From positions 1-64,000 of the forward strand of contig NZ_BBLY01000006.1 of assembly GCF_000971175.1 (NCBI RefSeq): 64,000 nt of DNA, in the 5' to 3' direction. Shown here piece by piece: positions 45,780-54,677 of this stretch (the stretch's first letter is position 1; each line of letters begins with the position of its first letter). Origin of the DNA: Demequina pelophila (GTDB lineage: Bacteria > Actinomycetota > Actinomycetes > Actinomycetales > Demequinaceae). The position numbers and the translations under genes are program-made. Under the pieces are notes generated by a model. The model saw only the letters and a list, made by a program, of their open reading frames with translations, ran no database searches and was not told where the DNA came from.

Positions 45780-46727
45780 ATGCGCAGGCTGGCGGCGGTG
45801 GTCGCGCTCGCCGTGGCCGTGCTGGCCGGGTGCGTGCGCGTCACGAGCGAGACGACGCTCGGTGAGGACGACACGTTCTCGCAGCACGCGATCGTGGCGA
45901 TCTCCCCGTCCGCGCTCACCGCCCTGAGCCAGCAGCTGCCGCTGCTCGACCTGCCCGCGGGCATCGACGTCGACGGCCTCGAGGACACGGATCTCAAGGA
46001 CACGGATCTCGAGGACCTCGCGGGTCTCGACCCGGCCGACCTGCTCGACCCCGCCACGATCAGGGACCGGCTCGCCCCGCTCGAGGAGGCCCATCCCGGC
46101 TCGACCGAGGTGGAGCCCTACGAGGACGAGGACGGCCGCACCGGCGTCGAGATCACCGTGACCGACGTCCCGCTCGAGGCGCTCGAGGACGCGAGCCAGG
46201 CCAATCCCCTGGCCGGTCCCGCCGCCGTCACCCGCGACGGAGACACCTACGTCGTCGAGGTCACCACCGGCGCGGCGTCCCAGCTGGCGCAGTCGGGCCT
46301 GCGCGCCTCGGACCTCAGGCTCGTCGAGAGCGCCGTGGACATCGGCGTCGCCTTCACGTTCCCCGGCCTGGTGCGCGAGGCGAGCGCGGGCGAGGTCAGC
46401 GGCAGGACCGTGACCCTGGGCCTGGGCGACCTGCTGTCCTCGGACGACATCCGCATCGTCGCCGGCGCCGACCGGGAGATCGACTGGGAGCCCATCCTGA
46501 AATGGGGCCTGGTGGCCCTCGGAGCGATCGTCCTCATCGGCGGCGCCACCGCGCTCGTGGTGCAGGACCGACGCCGCCGGCACCGCACGAACCTGCCGCC
46601 GCCGCGCGCCGCCGGCGAGGGGCCCGGCACCCTCACCACGCGGGGCGGGGACGAAGCACCGCCCGCGGGTCCCGCATCGTCCCCGGAGACCGAGGGCCCC
46701 GCACCGGAGGACCCCGAGCGCCCCTGA
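45780..46727 (+). CDS. LppM-like lipoprotein (DUF3153)
   Basis: A 315-residue lipoprotein with signal peptide and lipobox VLAGC (Cys about residue 18), an outward domain (~20-235), one transmembrane helix (WGLVALGAIVLIGGATALVV) and a Pro/Arg-rich cytoplasmic tail. This layout matches LppM of mycobacteria, an envelope protein. An acidic insert contains a 15-bp duplication (GLEDTDLKDTDLEDL). GGAGGGACG stands before the ATG, 24 bases after pgm. Confidence 0.85.
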   Translation: MRRLAAVVALAVAVLAGCVRVTSETTLGEDDTFSQHAIVAISPSALTALSQQLPLLDLPAGIDVDGLEDTDLKDTDLEDLAGLDPADLLDPATIRDRLAPLEEAHPGSTEVEPYEDEDGRTGVEITVTDVPLEALEDASQANPLAGPAAVTRDGDTYVVEVTTGAASQLAQSGLRASDLRLVESAVDIGVAFTFPGLVREASAGEVSGRTVTLGLGDLLSSDDIRIVAGADREIDWEPILKWGLVALGAIVLIGGATALVVQDRRRRHRTNLPPPRAAGEGPGTLTTRGGDEAPPAGPASSPETEGPAPEDPERP

Positions 46728-46745
46728 CCCGGCCCCGGTGAGAGC

Positions 46746-48029
46746 ATGGACCCCGTGCTGTCGCCCTACCGGACCGTCCTGAGCCACCCCGGCGCGCCCG
46801 CGTTCGCGCTGGCGGGCCTGCTGTCGCGCCTGCCGATCAGCATGTTCAACATCTCGGTCATCCTCATGGTCCAGATCCAGTACGACAGCTACTCGATGGC
46901 GGGCCGCGTGGCGGCCATCGGCGTGCTCGTGTGGTCGCTGCAGACGGTGCCCACCGCGCGGCTCACCGACCGGCTGGGCCAGCGCGCCGCGATGATCCCG
47001 CTCACGCTGCTGTTCGTGCTGGGCTCCGCGCTCACCGTGGCCACCGCGATGTCGCACGGGCCCGAGTGGCTGCTGTGGATCGGCGTCGCGCTCGGCTCGA
47101 TGTCGGGCCCGCTCGGCTCCCTGACGCGCGCCCGGTGGTCCCACCTGCTCGAGCGGGACGAGGACATCCACACCGCCTTCGCGCTCGAGAGCACGCTCGA
47201 CGAGCTGCTGTTCATCTCCGGGCCGGCGCTCGCCACGATCCTCGCGACCGCGGTGTGGCCGCCGCTGGGCATCATCGTGTGCGCGGTGGGCATGGTGATC
47301 GGCATGACGCTGCTGCTCGCGCAGCGCTCGACCGAGCCGCCGCCGCGCACGGACGGCGACGGCGCGTCGCTGGGCTGGCGCATCCCGCCCGCGGTGCTGG
47401 GGGTGTCGGTCATCTCCGCCGGGATCGGGCTCCTATTCGGCGCGTTCGACATCTCCGTGGTCGCGTTCGCGGAGGAGCAGGGCCACAAGCAGCTCTCCGG
47501 CGTCCTCATCGCGATCCTCTCCGCCGGCTCGCTGCTGGGAGGCCTGATCTACGGCTCGCGCCATTGGCGGGCACCGCTGTGGCAGCGCACGCTGGCGACC
47601 ACGGGCGCCCTGGCGCTGGGCTTCGGCGCGCTCAGCCTGTCCGGCAACCTGCTGGTGTTCGCCGTGCTCGGCTTCGTCGCGGGCATCGCGATCGCCCCCA
47701 CCATCACCAATGCGGACACCGTGGTGCAGCGGGTGGTGCGCCGCGACCAGATCACGGAGGGGATGGCGTGGCTGCGCATCGGCCTGGGCATCGGCGTCTC
47801 GGCCGGTGCGTGGGGCGCCGGGCACCTCATCGAGACCTCGGGCGCCCAGACCGGCCTCCACCTGGCCGCCGGCGCGGGGCTGCTCACCTTCGTCATCGCC
47901 CTGGCGATGGTCGGCACGATCCGCCGCGGCACGCGTCGTCCGGGGGCCGAGTCCATCGAGGCGCACGGTCCCGCGGCGCGCGAGGCCGACGACTTCGTCG
48001 AGCAGCCGCCCACCCCGCCGAACGTCTGA
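46746..48029 (+). CDS. MFS transporter
   Basis: A 427-residue major facilitator with about 12 helices. LSPYRTVLSHPGAPAF, HTAFALESTLDELLFISGPALATILA and GVLIAILSAGSLLGGLIYGSRHW are shared with the second MFS gene at 62569, so the two are paralogues. Substrate unknown; the family is near EmrD/YfmO-like exporters. GGTGAGAG precedes the ATG; it is 18 bases after the lipoprotein gene and probably in one operon with it. Confidence 0.9.
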   Translation: MDPVLSPYRTVLSHPGAPAFALAGLLSRLPISMFNISVILMVQIQYDSYSMAGRVAAIGVLVWSLQTVPTARLTDRLGQRAAMIPLTLLFVLGSALTVATAMSHGPEWLLWIGVALGSMSGPLGSLTRARWSHLLERDEDIHTAFALESTLDELLFISGPALATILATAVWPPLGIIVCAVGMVIGMTLLLAQRSTEPPPRTDGDGASLGWRIPPAVLGVSVISAGIGLLFGAFDISVVAFAEEQGHKQLSGVLIAILSAGSLLGGLIYGSRHWRAPLWQRTLATTGALALGFGALSLSGNLLVFAVLGFVAGIAIAPTITNADTVVQRVVRRDQITEGMAWLRIGLGIGVSAGAWGAGHLIETSGAQTGLHLAAGAGLLTFVIALAMVGTIRRGTRRPGAESIEAHGPAAREADDFVEQPPTPPNV

Positions 48030-48082
48030 TTCTCGATGCCGAAACACCGCTCCCACCTGGGATCTCGGTGCGGCACAAGTTT

Positions 48083-48104
48083 CCCCTGGGTGCGCACCCA
48101 GGGG
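48083..48104. repeat. 22-bp perfect palindrome
   Basis: CCCCTGGGTGC and its exact reverse complement abut without a spacer. It lies 53 bases after the MFS stop and may act as its terminator. Confidence 0.9.
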
Positions 48105-48115
48105 TGACGCCGTCA

Positions 48116-48135
48116 CCGGGGACCTAGGTCCCCGG
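48116..48135. repeat. 20-bp perfect palindrome
   Basis: CCGGGGACCTAGGTCCCCGG reads the same on both strands; it lies 11 bases after the previous palindrome. Confidence 0.9.
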
Positions 48136-48209
48136 ACGGCCCTGCATGCGCGACGTACCTTTGGTGTCACACGAACTTTGGGCGTCACGGAAGCCGCTCA
48201 TCAGAACGT

Positions 48210-48247
48210 GGCTCGGGCGACCATCCGGGGACTTGGTCGCCCGAGCC
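48210..48247. terminator. Hairpin, 14-bp perfect stem
   Basis: GGCTCGGGCGACCA and TGGTCGCCCGAGCC pair perfectly around a 10-base loop. No T-run; a terminator or a structured element. Confidence 0.7.
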
Positions 48248-48326
48248 GCACCCCTTCCGCGCGTCGGCGTCCCGCTCCCTCCCCCAGGGACGCCGACGCC
48301 GGGACTTCTCCCCCCTGCACCCCCGC

Positions 48327-48332
48327 TACCGT
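48327..48332 (+). promoter_or_regulatory. -10 box, leaderless ATP-grasp gene
   Basis: TACCGT on the plus strand, 7 bases before the GTG at 48340. Confidence 0.55.
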
Positions 48333-48339
48333 GGGGCGC

Positions 48340-49197
48340 GTGCGCATCGCCCTTGTCACCACCCGCGAGCTTCCCGTCCCCGACGCGGACGAGGACCTGC
48401 TCCTGCCCCACCTGCCCGAGGCCACGCTGGTCGCATGGGAGGACCCAGACGTCGACTGGGCGGGCTTCGACGCCGCCTTCATCCGGTCGACGTGGAACTA
48501 CCAGGACCACCGCGACGACTTCCTGGCCTGGGCCCGCGCCGTCGAGCTGACGACCGCGCTGCACAACCGGCACGCGACGCTCGCGTGGAACACGGACAAG
48601 CGCTACCTGGCCGACCTGGCGGCGGCGGGCGTGCCCACCGTCCCCACCGCGTTCGTCGCTCCCGGCGAGCGCGCGGGGGACGATGCCCTGGCCGGCCACG
48701 TGGTGGTCAAGCCCTCGGTGGGGGCCGGGTCCAACGGCGCCCGACTGCTGCGGGACGACCCGGCGGGCGCGGCGGCGCACGTCGCGGCGCTGCACGCGCG
48801 CGGCCTCACCGCGATGATCCAGCCCTACCTCCACGAGGTGGATGAGCACGGCGAGTCGGCGCTCATCTTCGTCGGCGGCGCGCTGTCGCACACGGCGCGC
48901 AAGGCCGCGATCCTGTCCCGCGACATGTCGTGGGCGACCGGGCTGTACGCCGACGAGAAGATCGCGCCGGCCGCGGCGACGCCCGCCGAGCGCGACGTCG
49001 CGGCGCGCGTGCTCGAGGCCGCCGCCCGCCTGGGCCACGACGACCTCGCGTACGCGCGGGTCGACCTGCTCCCCACCCCCGACGGCCCCGTCCTGCTCGA
49101 GCTCGAGCTCGCCGAGCCGAGCCTGTTCCTGGGGCTCGACCCGGAGGCCCCGGCGCGCGCGGCCGCGGCGTTCCGTGCGCGGGCGGCGCGCGGCTGA
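48340..49197 (+). CDS. ATP-grasp protein, DcsG-like
   Basis: A 285-residue ATP-grasp ligase-like protein: IRSTWNYQDHRDDFLAWA at the N-terminus, HVVVKPSVGAGSNGARLL (ATP lysine), ALIFVGGALSHTARK, and LLELELAEPSLFL with metal-binding Glu residues near the end. This pattern is shared with DcsG, the cyclo-ligase of D-cycloserine synthesis, and with many uncharacterised homologues, so the true reaction is unknown. None of the other cycloserine genes is nearby. Confidence 0.82.
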   Translation: MRIALVTTRELPVPDADEDLLLPHLPEATLVAWEDPDVDWAGFDAAFIRSTWNYQDHRDDFLAWARAVELTTALHNRHATLAWNTDKRYLADLAAAGVPTVPTAFVAPGERAGDDALAGHVVVKPSVGAGSNGARLLRDDPAGAAAHVAALHARGLTAMIQPYLHEVDEHGESALIFVGGALSHTARKAAILSRDMSWATGLYADEKIAPAAATPAERDVAARVLEAAARLGHDDLAYARVDLLPTPDGPVLLELELAEPSLFLGLDPEAPARAAAAFRARAARG

Positions 49198-49292
49198 CGC
49201 GCATCGAGACGCGGCCCGGGAGGGACGGCGCGGGCGGCCCTGCCGCAACCGTCCCTCTCGGGGCTAGGGTGGACCTCGCGGAGGTGGGTCAC

Positions 49293-49457
49293 ATGAGGCG
49301 CATGCTGGGACGATGGCTGATGCTGGCGTTGGTGGTGCCGCTCATCGCGGCCGCGCTGGGGATGATCGCGGATCGGCTCGAGGAGCGCTCCGGCGAGCCG
49401 ACCAAGGTGGTGAAGGGCCTGCGCGCGGGCCGGTCGGTGCTGCGCGCCGCCTCCTGA
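49293..49457 (+). CDS. Small membrane protein, 54 residues
   Basis: A 54-residue protein with one hydrophobic helix (MLALVVPLIAAALGMIADRL) followed by a basic tail. GGAGGT lies before the ATG and TAGGGT at 49265-49270 is the -10 box, so it looks like a real gene although no family is recognised. Confidence 0.6.
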   Translation: MRRMLGRWLMLALVVPLIAAALGMIADRLEERSGEPTKVVKGLRAGRSVLRAAS

Positions 49458-49532
49458 GCGCTTGACGCGCCGGGCCCGCCCTATCAGGCTGAGCACCGGG
49501 GCGGAGGCGCCGCCCGCCACCAGGGGTGACGC

Positions 49533-50006
49533 GTGATCGAGGTCAGCTTCGAGGCTCCCGCCGAGCCGCTCGCGATCGTCGCCACCACGCGCCTGCCGCA
49601 CCCGGTCGCCCGGGTCTGGCAGGCCTACACCGAGCCGCTCTTCCTGCAGCGCTGGTGGGCGCCGCACGGGTACACCAACCGCGCGGCGGAGATCGACGCC
49701 ACCCCCGGGGGCGCGTGGCAGCTGGTGCAGACGGACTCCGCGGGCAATTCGTTCTCCTTCTACGGCCGCGTGGAGAGCCTCGAGCGCCAGTCGCTCCTGA
49801 CGCGCACGCTCGTGTCGGAGCTGTTCCCGGACGTGACGGTGCGGGTGCGCGTGGAGATGGCGGGCACGGCCCACGGCACGCTCGTCGCGACCTCGTACGT
49901 GTTCCCCGACGAGCGGGCCCGGGCAGGCTTCCTCGGGCTCGGCGGGGTCGAGCGTCTGCGCGAGGAGCTCGAGCGGCTGGACGCCCTGCTCCTCGAGATG
50001 CGCTGA
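49533..50006 (+). CDS. SRPBCC (AHSA1-like) protein
   Basis: A 157-residue START/Bet v 1-type protein: TTRLPHPVARVWQAYTEPLFLQRWWAPHGYTN is the family N-terminus, with later MAGTAHGTLVATSYVF. It likely binds a hydrophobic ligand; function unknown. GTG 49533 follows AGGGGTGAC. Confidence 0.87.
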   Translation: MIEVSFEAPAEPLAIVATTRLPHPVARVWQAYTEPLFLQRWWAPHGYTNRAAEIDATPGGAWQLVQTDSAGNSFSFYGRVESLERQSLLTRTLVSELFPDVTVRVRVEMAGTAHGTLVATSYVFPDERARAGFLGLGGVERLREELERLDALLLEMR

Positions 50007-50053
50007 GCGGGTCGCCCCGCCCGTCGCGCCGCCACCACCGCTGGGCGCGCCCG

Positions 50054-50059
50054 TAGGAT
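50054..50059 (+). promoter_or_regulatory. -10 box, leaderless aminotransferase gene
   Basis: TAGGAT on the plus strand, 6 bases before the ATG at 50066. Confidence 0.55.
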
Positions 50060-50065
50060 CGCGGC

Positions 50066-51220
50066 ATGACGCCCGCCGGCACCTTCACCGACCCGTTCAC
50101 CGTCCCGCTCGCGCGCCTGCGCGAACGCACGTCCGCCAAGTGGCGCCACTACGACGCGGACGTGCTCCCGCTGTGGGTCGCGGAGATGGACGTCGACCTG
50201 GCCGACCCGATCCGCGAGGCGCTCGAGCGCGCCATCCGCGACGGCGACATGGGCTACCCGGGCTCCACGCCGTACGTGGAGGCCTTCGGCTCGTTCGCGC
50301 GCGACACCTGGGGCTGGCAGGTCGACGAGGCGCGGGTCGCCCCCGTCCAGAGCGTGATCCTGGGCTACGTCGACGCCCTGATCGAGCTCACCGACGCGGG
50401 CGGCGAGGTCATCGTCAACCCGCCGGTCTACCCGCCCTTCTTCCAGTACCTGATCCAGGCGGATCGCGCGATCCGCGAGGCGCCGCTGGGCGCGGACATG
50501 CGGCTCGACCTCGCCGCGATCGACCGCGCGATGGCGGAGGCGACGGCGGGCGGCCGGCGCGCCGCCTACCTGCTGTGCAGCCCGCACAACCCCGGCGGCA
50601 CGGTGCACACGCGCGAGGAGCTCGCCGCCGTCGCGGAGCTGTCCCGCCGCCACGGGGTGCCCGTGGTCTCCGACGAGATCCACGCACCCATCGTCTATCC
50701 CGGCGCCACCTTCGTGCCCTACCTCGAGGTCGATCCGACCGGCATGGCGCTGCACGCGGCGTCCAAGACGTGGAACCTCGCGGCGATCCCCGCGGCCCTG
50801 CTCGTCGGCGGCCCCGAGGCCGCCGGCTTCGACTCCTACCGCGCCGGCAAGCACCACTCGCCCACCCACCTGGGGGTCATCGCGCAGACGGCCGCCTACA
50901 ACGAGGGCCGCGACTGGTACGCCGGGCTCATGGCGGGGCTCGACCGCAACCGCCTCCTGGTGCGCGACCTGGTCGCCGAGCACCTGCCCGGCGTCTCCTA
51001 TCTGGTGCCCGAGGGCACCTACCTCACGTGGCTGGGCTTCGGCGACCTGCTGGGCGACGAGCCCGCGTACGCGCTCATCGAGCGCGGCCGCGTCGCGCTC
51101 AACAACGGCCCGTACTTCGGCACCGGCGGCGCCCGCCACGCCCGCCTCAACATCGCGACGAGCCCGGCCATCCTCGAGGAGGCGGTGCGACGCATCGGCA
51201 CCGTGCTCGCACAGGGATAG
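50066..51220 (+). CDS. MalY/PatB-type aminotransferase (cystathionine beta-lyase)
   Basis: A 384-residue fold type I PLP enzyme. KWRHYDADVLPLWVAEMDVDLADPIREAL is the MalY/PatB N-terminus; CSPHNPGGTVHTREEL, SDEIHAPIVYPG (Asp for PLP N1) and AASKTWNLAAIPAALLV (PLP lysine) follow. It probably cleaves cystathionine or other C-S bonds. Confidence 0.93.
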   Translation: MTPAGTFTDPFTVPLARLRERTSAKWRHYDADVLPLWVAEMDVDLADPIREALERAIRDGDMGYPGSTPYVEAFGSFARDTWGWQVDEARVAPVQSVILGYVDALIELTDAGGEVIVNPPVYPPFFQYLIQADRAIREAPLGADMRLDLAAIDRAMAEATAGGRRAAYLLCSPHNPGGTVHTREELAAVAELSRRHGVPVVSDEIHAPIVYPGATFVPYLEVDPTGMALHAASKTWNLAAIPAALLVGGPEAAGFDSYRAGKHHSPTHLGVIAQTAAYNEGRDWYAGLMAGLDRNRLLVRDLVAEHLPGVSYLVPEGTYLTWLGFGDLLGDEPAYALIERGRVALNNGPYFGTGGARHARLNIATSPAILEEAVRRIGTVLAQG

Positions 51221-51289
51221 ACCCGGGACGATGCGCGGGCCGGGTGGGCCGGCCACGTGCGCGTCCGCGCGGGGCGGGGCGGGCGGCGT

Positions 51290-52015
51290 TCAGTCGGCCG
51301 GACGGTCCCAGGTGAGGGTGTAGCGCCACAGCAGCTCGCGCGTGTACTCGCTGCCGGGGAGCAGCTCCTTCGCCACGCGCTGGACGTCCGCGAAAGTGTG
51401 CGGCGCCGGCCACGCGCACTCGCAGCCGTGGTCCCAGTAGCCGCGGAACAGGCGGTGGAACTTGTCCACGAAGGTCGCCCACACATCGCGCGGCAGGTCC
51501 TGCGGCCAGTTGGACTTCGCCATCCCGACCACCAGGAGCCGCCCGCCGGGGGCGACGAGCCCCTTGAGGCGGGCGAGCCCGGCCTCGAGGTCCATGTGGT
51601 GCAGGGTCGCGGAGGCGGTGACCACGTCGAAGCCGCCCTCCGGCAGGTCCTCGGTGAGCACGTCGCCCACGCGGTAGCCGATGGGGGCCGACATCGCGGG
51701 GGCGACCTCGGGGCCGGTCCCGCCGTCGCCGTCCTCGCCGTCCTCGCCGTCCTCGCCGCCGGACTCGAGCAGCTCCACCGTGGTGGCCTGACCACGCGCC
51801 CGCGCGATCGCCTCGGGGTCGGAGTCGATCCCCGTCACCGTCAGGCCCCGGGCCGCGAGCGCCCGGGCCAGGTGGCCCTCGCCGCAGCCCACGTCGAGCG
51901 CCGTGCGGGCATGCTCCGGGATGGTGGGCAGGAGCCCGTCCATGTAGTGGATGTTGTAGTTCCAGCGCTGGTGATCGGGCCGCTCCGTCGCGGCGGCCGG
52001 GGTGGGGTCCGTCAT
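51290..52015 (-). CDS. SAM-dependent class I methyltransferase
   Basis: A 241-residue Rossmann methyltransferase. ALDVGCGEGHLARALAARG is the SAM loop and TVTGIDSDPEAIARAR carries the ribose-binding acid. A Gly/Glu/Asp-rich insert (GGEDGEDGEDGDGG) encoded by a 9-bp repeat lies between strands, in a variable loop. Substrate unknown. The start follows GAGAAT by 6 bases. Confidence 0.88.
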   Translation of the reverse strand: MTDPTPAAATERPDHQRWNYNIHYMDGLLPTIPEHARTALDVGCGEGHLARALAARGLTVTGIDSDPEAIARARGQATTVELLESGGEDGEDGEDGDGGTGPEVAPAMSAPIGYRVGDVLTEDLPEGGFDVVTASATLHHMDLEAGLARLKGLVAPGGRLLVVGMAKSNWPQDLPRDVWATFVDKFHRLFRGYWDHGCECAWPAPHTFADVQRVAKELLPGSEYTRELLWRYTLTWDRPAD

Positions 52016-52101
52016 GCGCCCATTCTCCCCGACCCCGCGCCGCCGCCGGCACCACCACGGCGGGCCGGGACCTGAGTCCCGGATCTGGCACCATAGCGGC
52101 T

Positions 52102-52725
52102 ATGACGGATGCGGCGGCGAGGCTGGGCCGCGCGGCGGGCGCCGCGGGCCTGTCCACACTGGCCGCCCTCACGCTGCACCTGGCGGCCGGGGGCCACGGC
52201 GCCTCCGCCGGCGCCGTGCTCGCGTGCTTCGCGGCCGCCTTCGCCCTGGCCGCGCAGCTGGCCGGCCGGCCGCTGGGGCGCGCCCGCCTCGCGGTCATCG
52301 CGCTCGCCTCGCAGCTGCCGTTCCACCTCGCGTTCTCCGCGGGCGCGAACCCGGTGCCCTCCGCCGCTCACCCGGCCGCCACCGGGCACCACCACGTGGG
52401 GCTGGGCGCAGGCATGGCCGACGTGGCCGGGGCCGCGGCCGCCGCCCACGACGGCGCCGGCATGGTGCTCGCCCATGCGGGCGCCGCGCTGATCACGTAC
52501 GCGGTCGTCCGCCACGCCTCCCGCATCGCCGACGCCGCGCGGTCCGTGGCCGATCTGCTCGCCGCCGCGCTGCGCGCCGCCCTCGTCCCCGCCTCCCCGG
52601 CGACGCCGCCGCACCGGGCCCGCCCGAGCATCGTCCCCCGGGGCGCCGCGCCCACCCGCGACGGCGTGCGCGCGGCGCGGGCCAGCCGGGCGCCTCCCGC
52701 GCCGGCGCTCCCCCTGCCCGCCTGA
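52102..52725 (+). CDS. Histidine-rich membrane protein, possible copper role
   Basis: A 207-residue protein with about four helices, a His-rich loop (GHHHVG and nearby His) between them and an Arg/Pro-rich cytoplasmic end. It resembles no domain I can name. It lies 121 bases before a copper chaperone and a DyP peroxidase, so a role in copper or haem handling is plausible. The GGGACGATGC repeat occurs (reverse) at 52628 within its tail. Confidence 0.7.
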   Translation: MTDAAARLGRAAGAAGLSTLAALTLHLAAGGHGASAGAVLACFAAAFALAAQLAGRPLGRARLAVIALASQLPFHLAFSAGANPVPSAAHPAATGHHHVGLGAGMADVAGAAAAAHDGAGMVLAHAGAALITYAVVRHASRIADAARSVADLLAAALRAALVPASPATPPHRARPSIVPRGAAPTRDGVRAARASRAPPAPALPLPA

Positions 52726-52846
52726 CGGCGGCGGCCCCGCGCCTCCCCGTCCACGCCGCGCGCGACACCGCGCCACGGCCCCGCCGCCCTGTGCGCGGCA
52801 CCCAGACCTCACCCGCGCCCCCGCGCGCGCCTCCCCGGGAGACCCC

Positions 52847-53338
52847 ATGCACACCCGCACCCGCCGGGCGGCGGCCCTCGCCGTCCTCGCCCTGCTTCCG
52901 CTCGCCGGCTGCGCCGGCACCGACGCCGCCTCCTCCGAGCCCCTCGCGATCGCCGACGCCTGGGTCAAGACCGCCGAGTCGGGCATGACCGCCGCCTTCG
53001 GCACCCTCACCAACTCCACCGACGCGGACATCACCGTCACCGGCGCGAGCACGCCCGCGGCGCCCATGGTCGAGCTCCACGACGTCATCGACGGCACCAT
53101 GATGGAGGTCGACGGCGGCTTCACCGTCCCCGCGAACGGCACCCTCACGCTCGAGCCGGGGGCGCTGCACCTCATGCTGATGAAGATGACCGAGCCGATC
53201 ATCGCAGGCGACGACGTCGCGATCACGCTCGAGCTGTCGACGGGCGACACCCTCGAGTTCGAGGCGCTCGCCAAGGACTTCGACGGCGCCGAGGAGGACT
53301 ACGAGTCCGACCACGACGACATGTCCCACGACGGCTGA
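52847..53338 (+). CDS. PCu(A)C-type copper chaperone lipoprotein
   Basis: A 163-residue secreted lipoprotein (lipobox PLAGC) with the PCu(A)C domain. The Cu-binding signature is seen as MVELHD...GTMMEVDGG...GALHLMLMKM (H-M pair, M, then HLM). It would hold Cu(I) outside the membrane. An acidic His/Asp-rich tail (ESDHDDMSHDG) follows. It is coupled to the DyP gene by a TGATG overlap. Confidence 0.93.
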   Translation: MHTRTRRAAALAVLALLPLAGCAGTDAASSEPLAIADAWVKTAESGMTAAFGTLTNSTDADITVTGASTPAAPMVELHDVIDGTMMEVDGGFTVPANGTLTLEPGALHLMLMKMTEPIIAGDDVAITLELSTGDTLEFEALAKDFDGAEEDYESDHDDMSHDG

Positions 53339-54582
53339 TGACCGACCGCTCCGCCCCGGGACCCAGCCGGCGGCAGCTCCTCCTGGGAGGAGGGGCCGCC
53401 GCCGGCGCTGGCGCGCTCGCCGCGCTCGGGGCGGAGCGCGCCGTCGCGGCGGCGGCCGGACCCGCCGCCGACGAGGCGGGGGTGAACGGCGCGCGCACGG
53501 TCCCCTTCCACGGCCCCCACCAGGCCGGCGTGACCGCCCGCCAGGGCGCCCACGCGACCTACCTCGCCTTCGACCTCGACCCCGCGACCGACCGCGACGG
53601 GCTGCGCGCGTGGCTGCGGCTCCTCACCGACGATGCGGCGCGCCTCACCCAGGGCCGCGGCGGGCTCGCCGACCTCGAGCCCGAGCTGGCCGCGCGCCCC
53701 GCCGGCCTCACGGCGACCATCGGGCTGGGCCTCGCCACGGTCGAGCGCGCCGGCGCTCAGCCGCCGTCGTGGCTCGGGCCGCTGCCCTCGTTCCCCATCG
53801 ACGCGCTCGAGGACCGCTGGAGCGGCGGCGACCTCGTGGTGCTGCTCCAGGGCGACGACCCGACCGCGGTGTCCCACCTCGCGCGCATGATCGTGCGCGA
53901 CTCGCGCGCCCACGGCACGCTGCGCTGGCGCCAGACCGGCTTCCGCCGCGCCTACGGCACGGACGCGCGCGGCACCACCTTCCGCAACCTGTTCGGGCAG
54001 GTCGACGGCTCGACCACGCCCGCGCCGGGCACGGCCGAGTTCGACGCCGCGGTCTGGGCGAGGGACGATGCGCCGGGCTGGCTTCAGGGCGGCACCTCCC
54101 TGGTCCTGCGGAGGATCGCGATGGACCTCGAGGGCTGGGACGCCGTCGACCTCGCCGGGCGGTCGAACGCACTGGGCCGCGACCACGCGACCGGCGTGCC
54201 GCTCACCGGCGGCGAGGAGACCGACCCGATCGACCTCGCGGCCGTCGGGCCCACCGGGCTCACCGTGGTCAACCCCGTCTCCCACGCCGCCCGCGCCCAC
54301 GAGACGGACCCGACCCGGATGATCGTGCGCCTGGGGCACTCCTACGACGACCCGGTCGAGGACGGCTCGCTCGACTCCCGTGGGCGGCCGGCGGTGTCCA
54401 ACGTGGGGCTGCTGTTCGGCTCGTGGCAGGCGGACGTGACCGCCCAGTTCGTGCCCCTTCAGGAGCGGCTCGCGCAGGCGGATCTGCTCAACGAGTGGAC
54501 CACGCCGATCGGATCCGGCGTATGGGCGATCCCGCCCGGGTGCGCCGAGGGCGGGTTCATCGGGGAGACGCTCTTCGCCTGA
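53338..54582 (+). CDS. Tat-exported DyP-type haem peroxidase
   Basis: A 414-residue peroxidase with a twin-arginine signal (SRRQLLLGG, residues ~10-35). GQVDGSTTP is the GxxDG motif holding the distal Asp; the proximal His lies in NPVSHAARAH. EfeB-type DyP proteins act outside the membrane, and this one may too; it follows the copper chaperone in the same operon. Confidence 0.9.
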   Translation: MTDRSAPGPSRRQLLLGGGAAAGAGALAALGAERAVAAAAGPAADEAGVNGARTVPFHGPHQAGVTARQGAHATYLAFDLDPATDRDGLRAWLRLLTDDAARLTQGRGGLADLEPELAARPAGLTATIGLGLATVERAGAQPPSWLGPLPSFPIDALEDRWSGGDLVVLLQGDDPTAVSHLARMIVRDSRAHGTLRWRQTGFRRAYGTDARGTTFRNLFGQVDGSTTPAPGTAEFDAAVWARDDAPGWLQGGTSLVLRRIAMDLEGWDAVDLAGRSNALGRDHATGVPLTGGEETDPIDLAAVGPTGLTVVNPVSHAARAHETDPTRMIVRLGHSYDDPVEDGSLDSRGRPAVSNVGLLFGSWQADVTAQFVPLQERLAQADLLNEWTTPIGSGVWAIPPGCAEGGFIGETLFA

Positions 54583-54665
54583 GCCCCCCGGGTGGGTTGC
54601 GAGGCCCAGGGGACGATGCGGGCCCCCGGCGGGGCGCTCCGGTCGCGGGCCCCGGTCGCCCCGGA

Positions 54666-54671
54666 TAGCCT
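54666..54671 (+). promoter_or_regulatory. -10 box, leaderless APH gene
   Basis: TAGCCT on the plus strand, 6 bases before the ATG at 54678. Confidence 0.55.
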
Positions 54672-54677
54672 CGCGGC

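Larger units (their letters stand above)
48030..48339. other. Palindrome-rich intergenic gap
   Basis: No gene is supported. It contains three perfect hairpins (listed), and two near-copies of CTTTGG-n-GTCAC at 48159-48170 and 48176-48188. The -10 box of the next gene lies at 48327. Confidence 0.6.

Noticed and set aside
48340-49197. D-cycloserine gene cluster
   Set aside because: Only one DcsG-like gene; none of the neighbours matches the other required enzymes.
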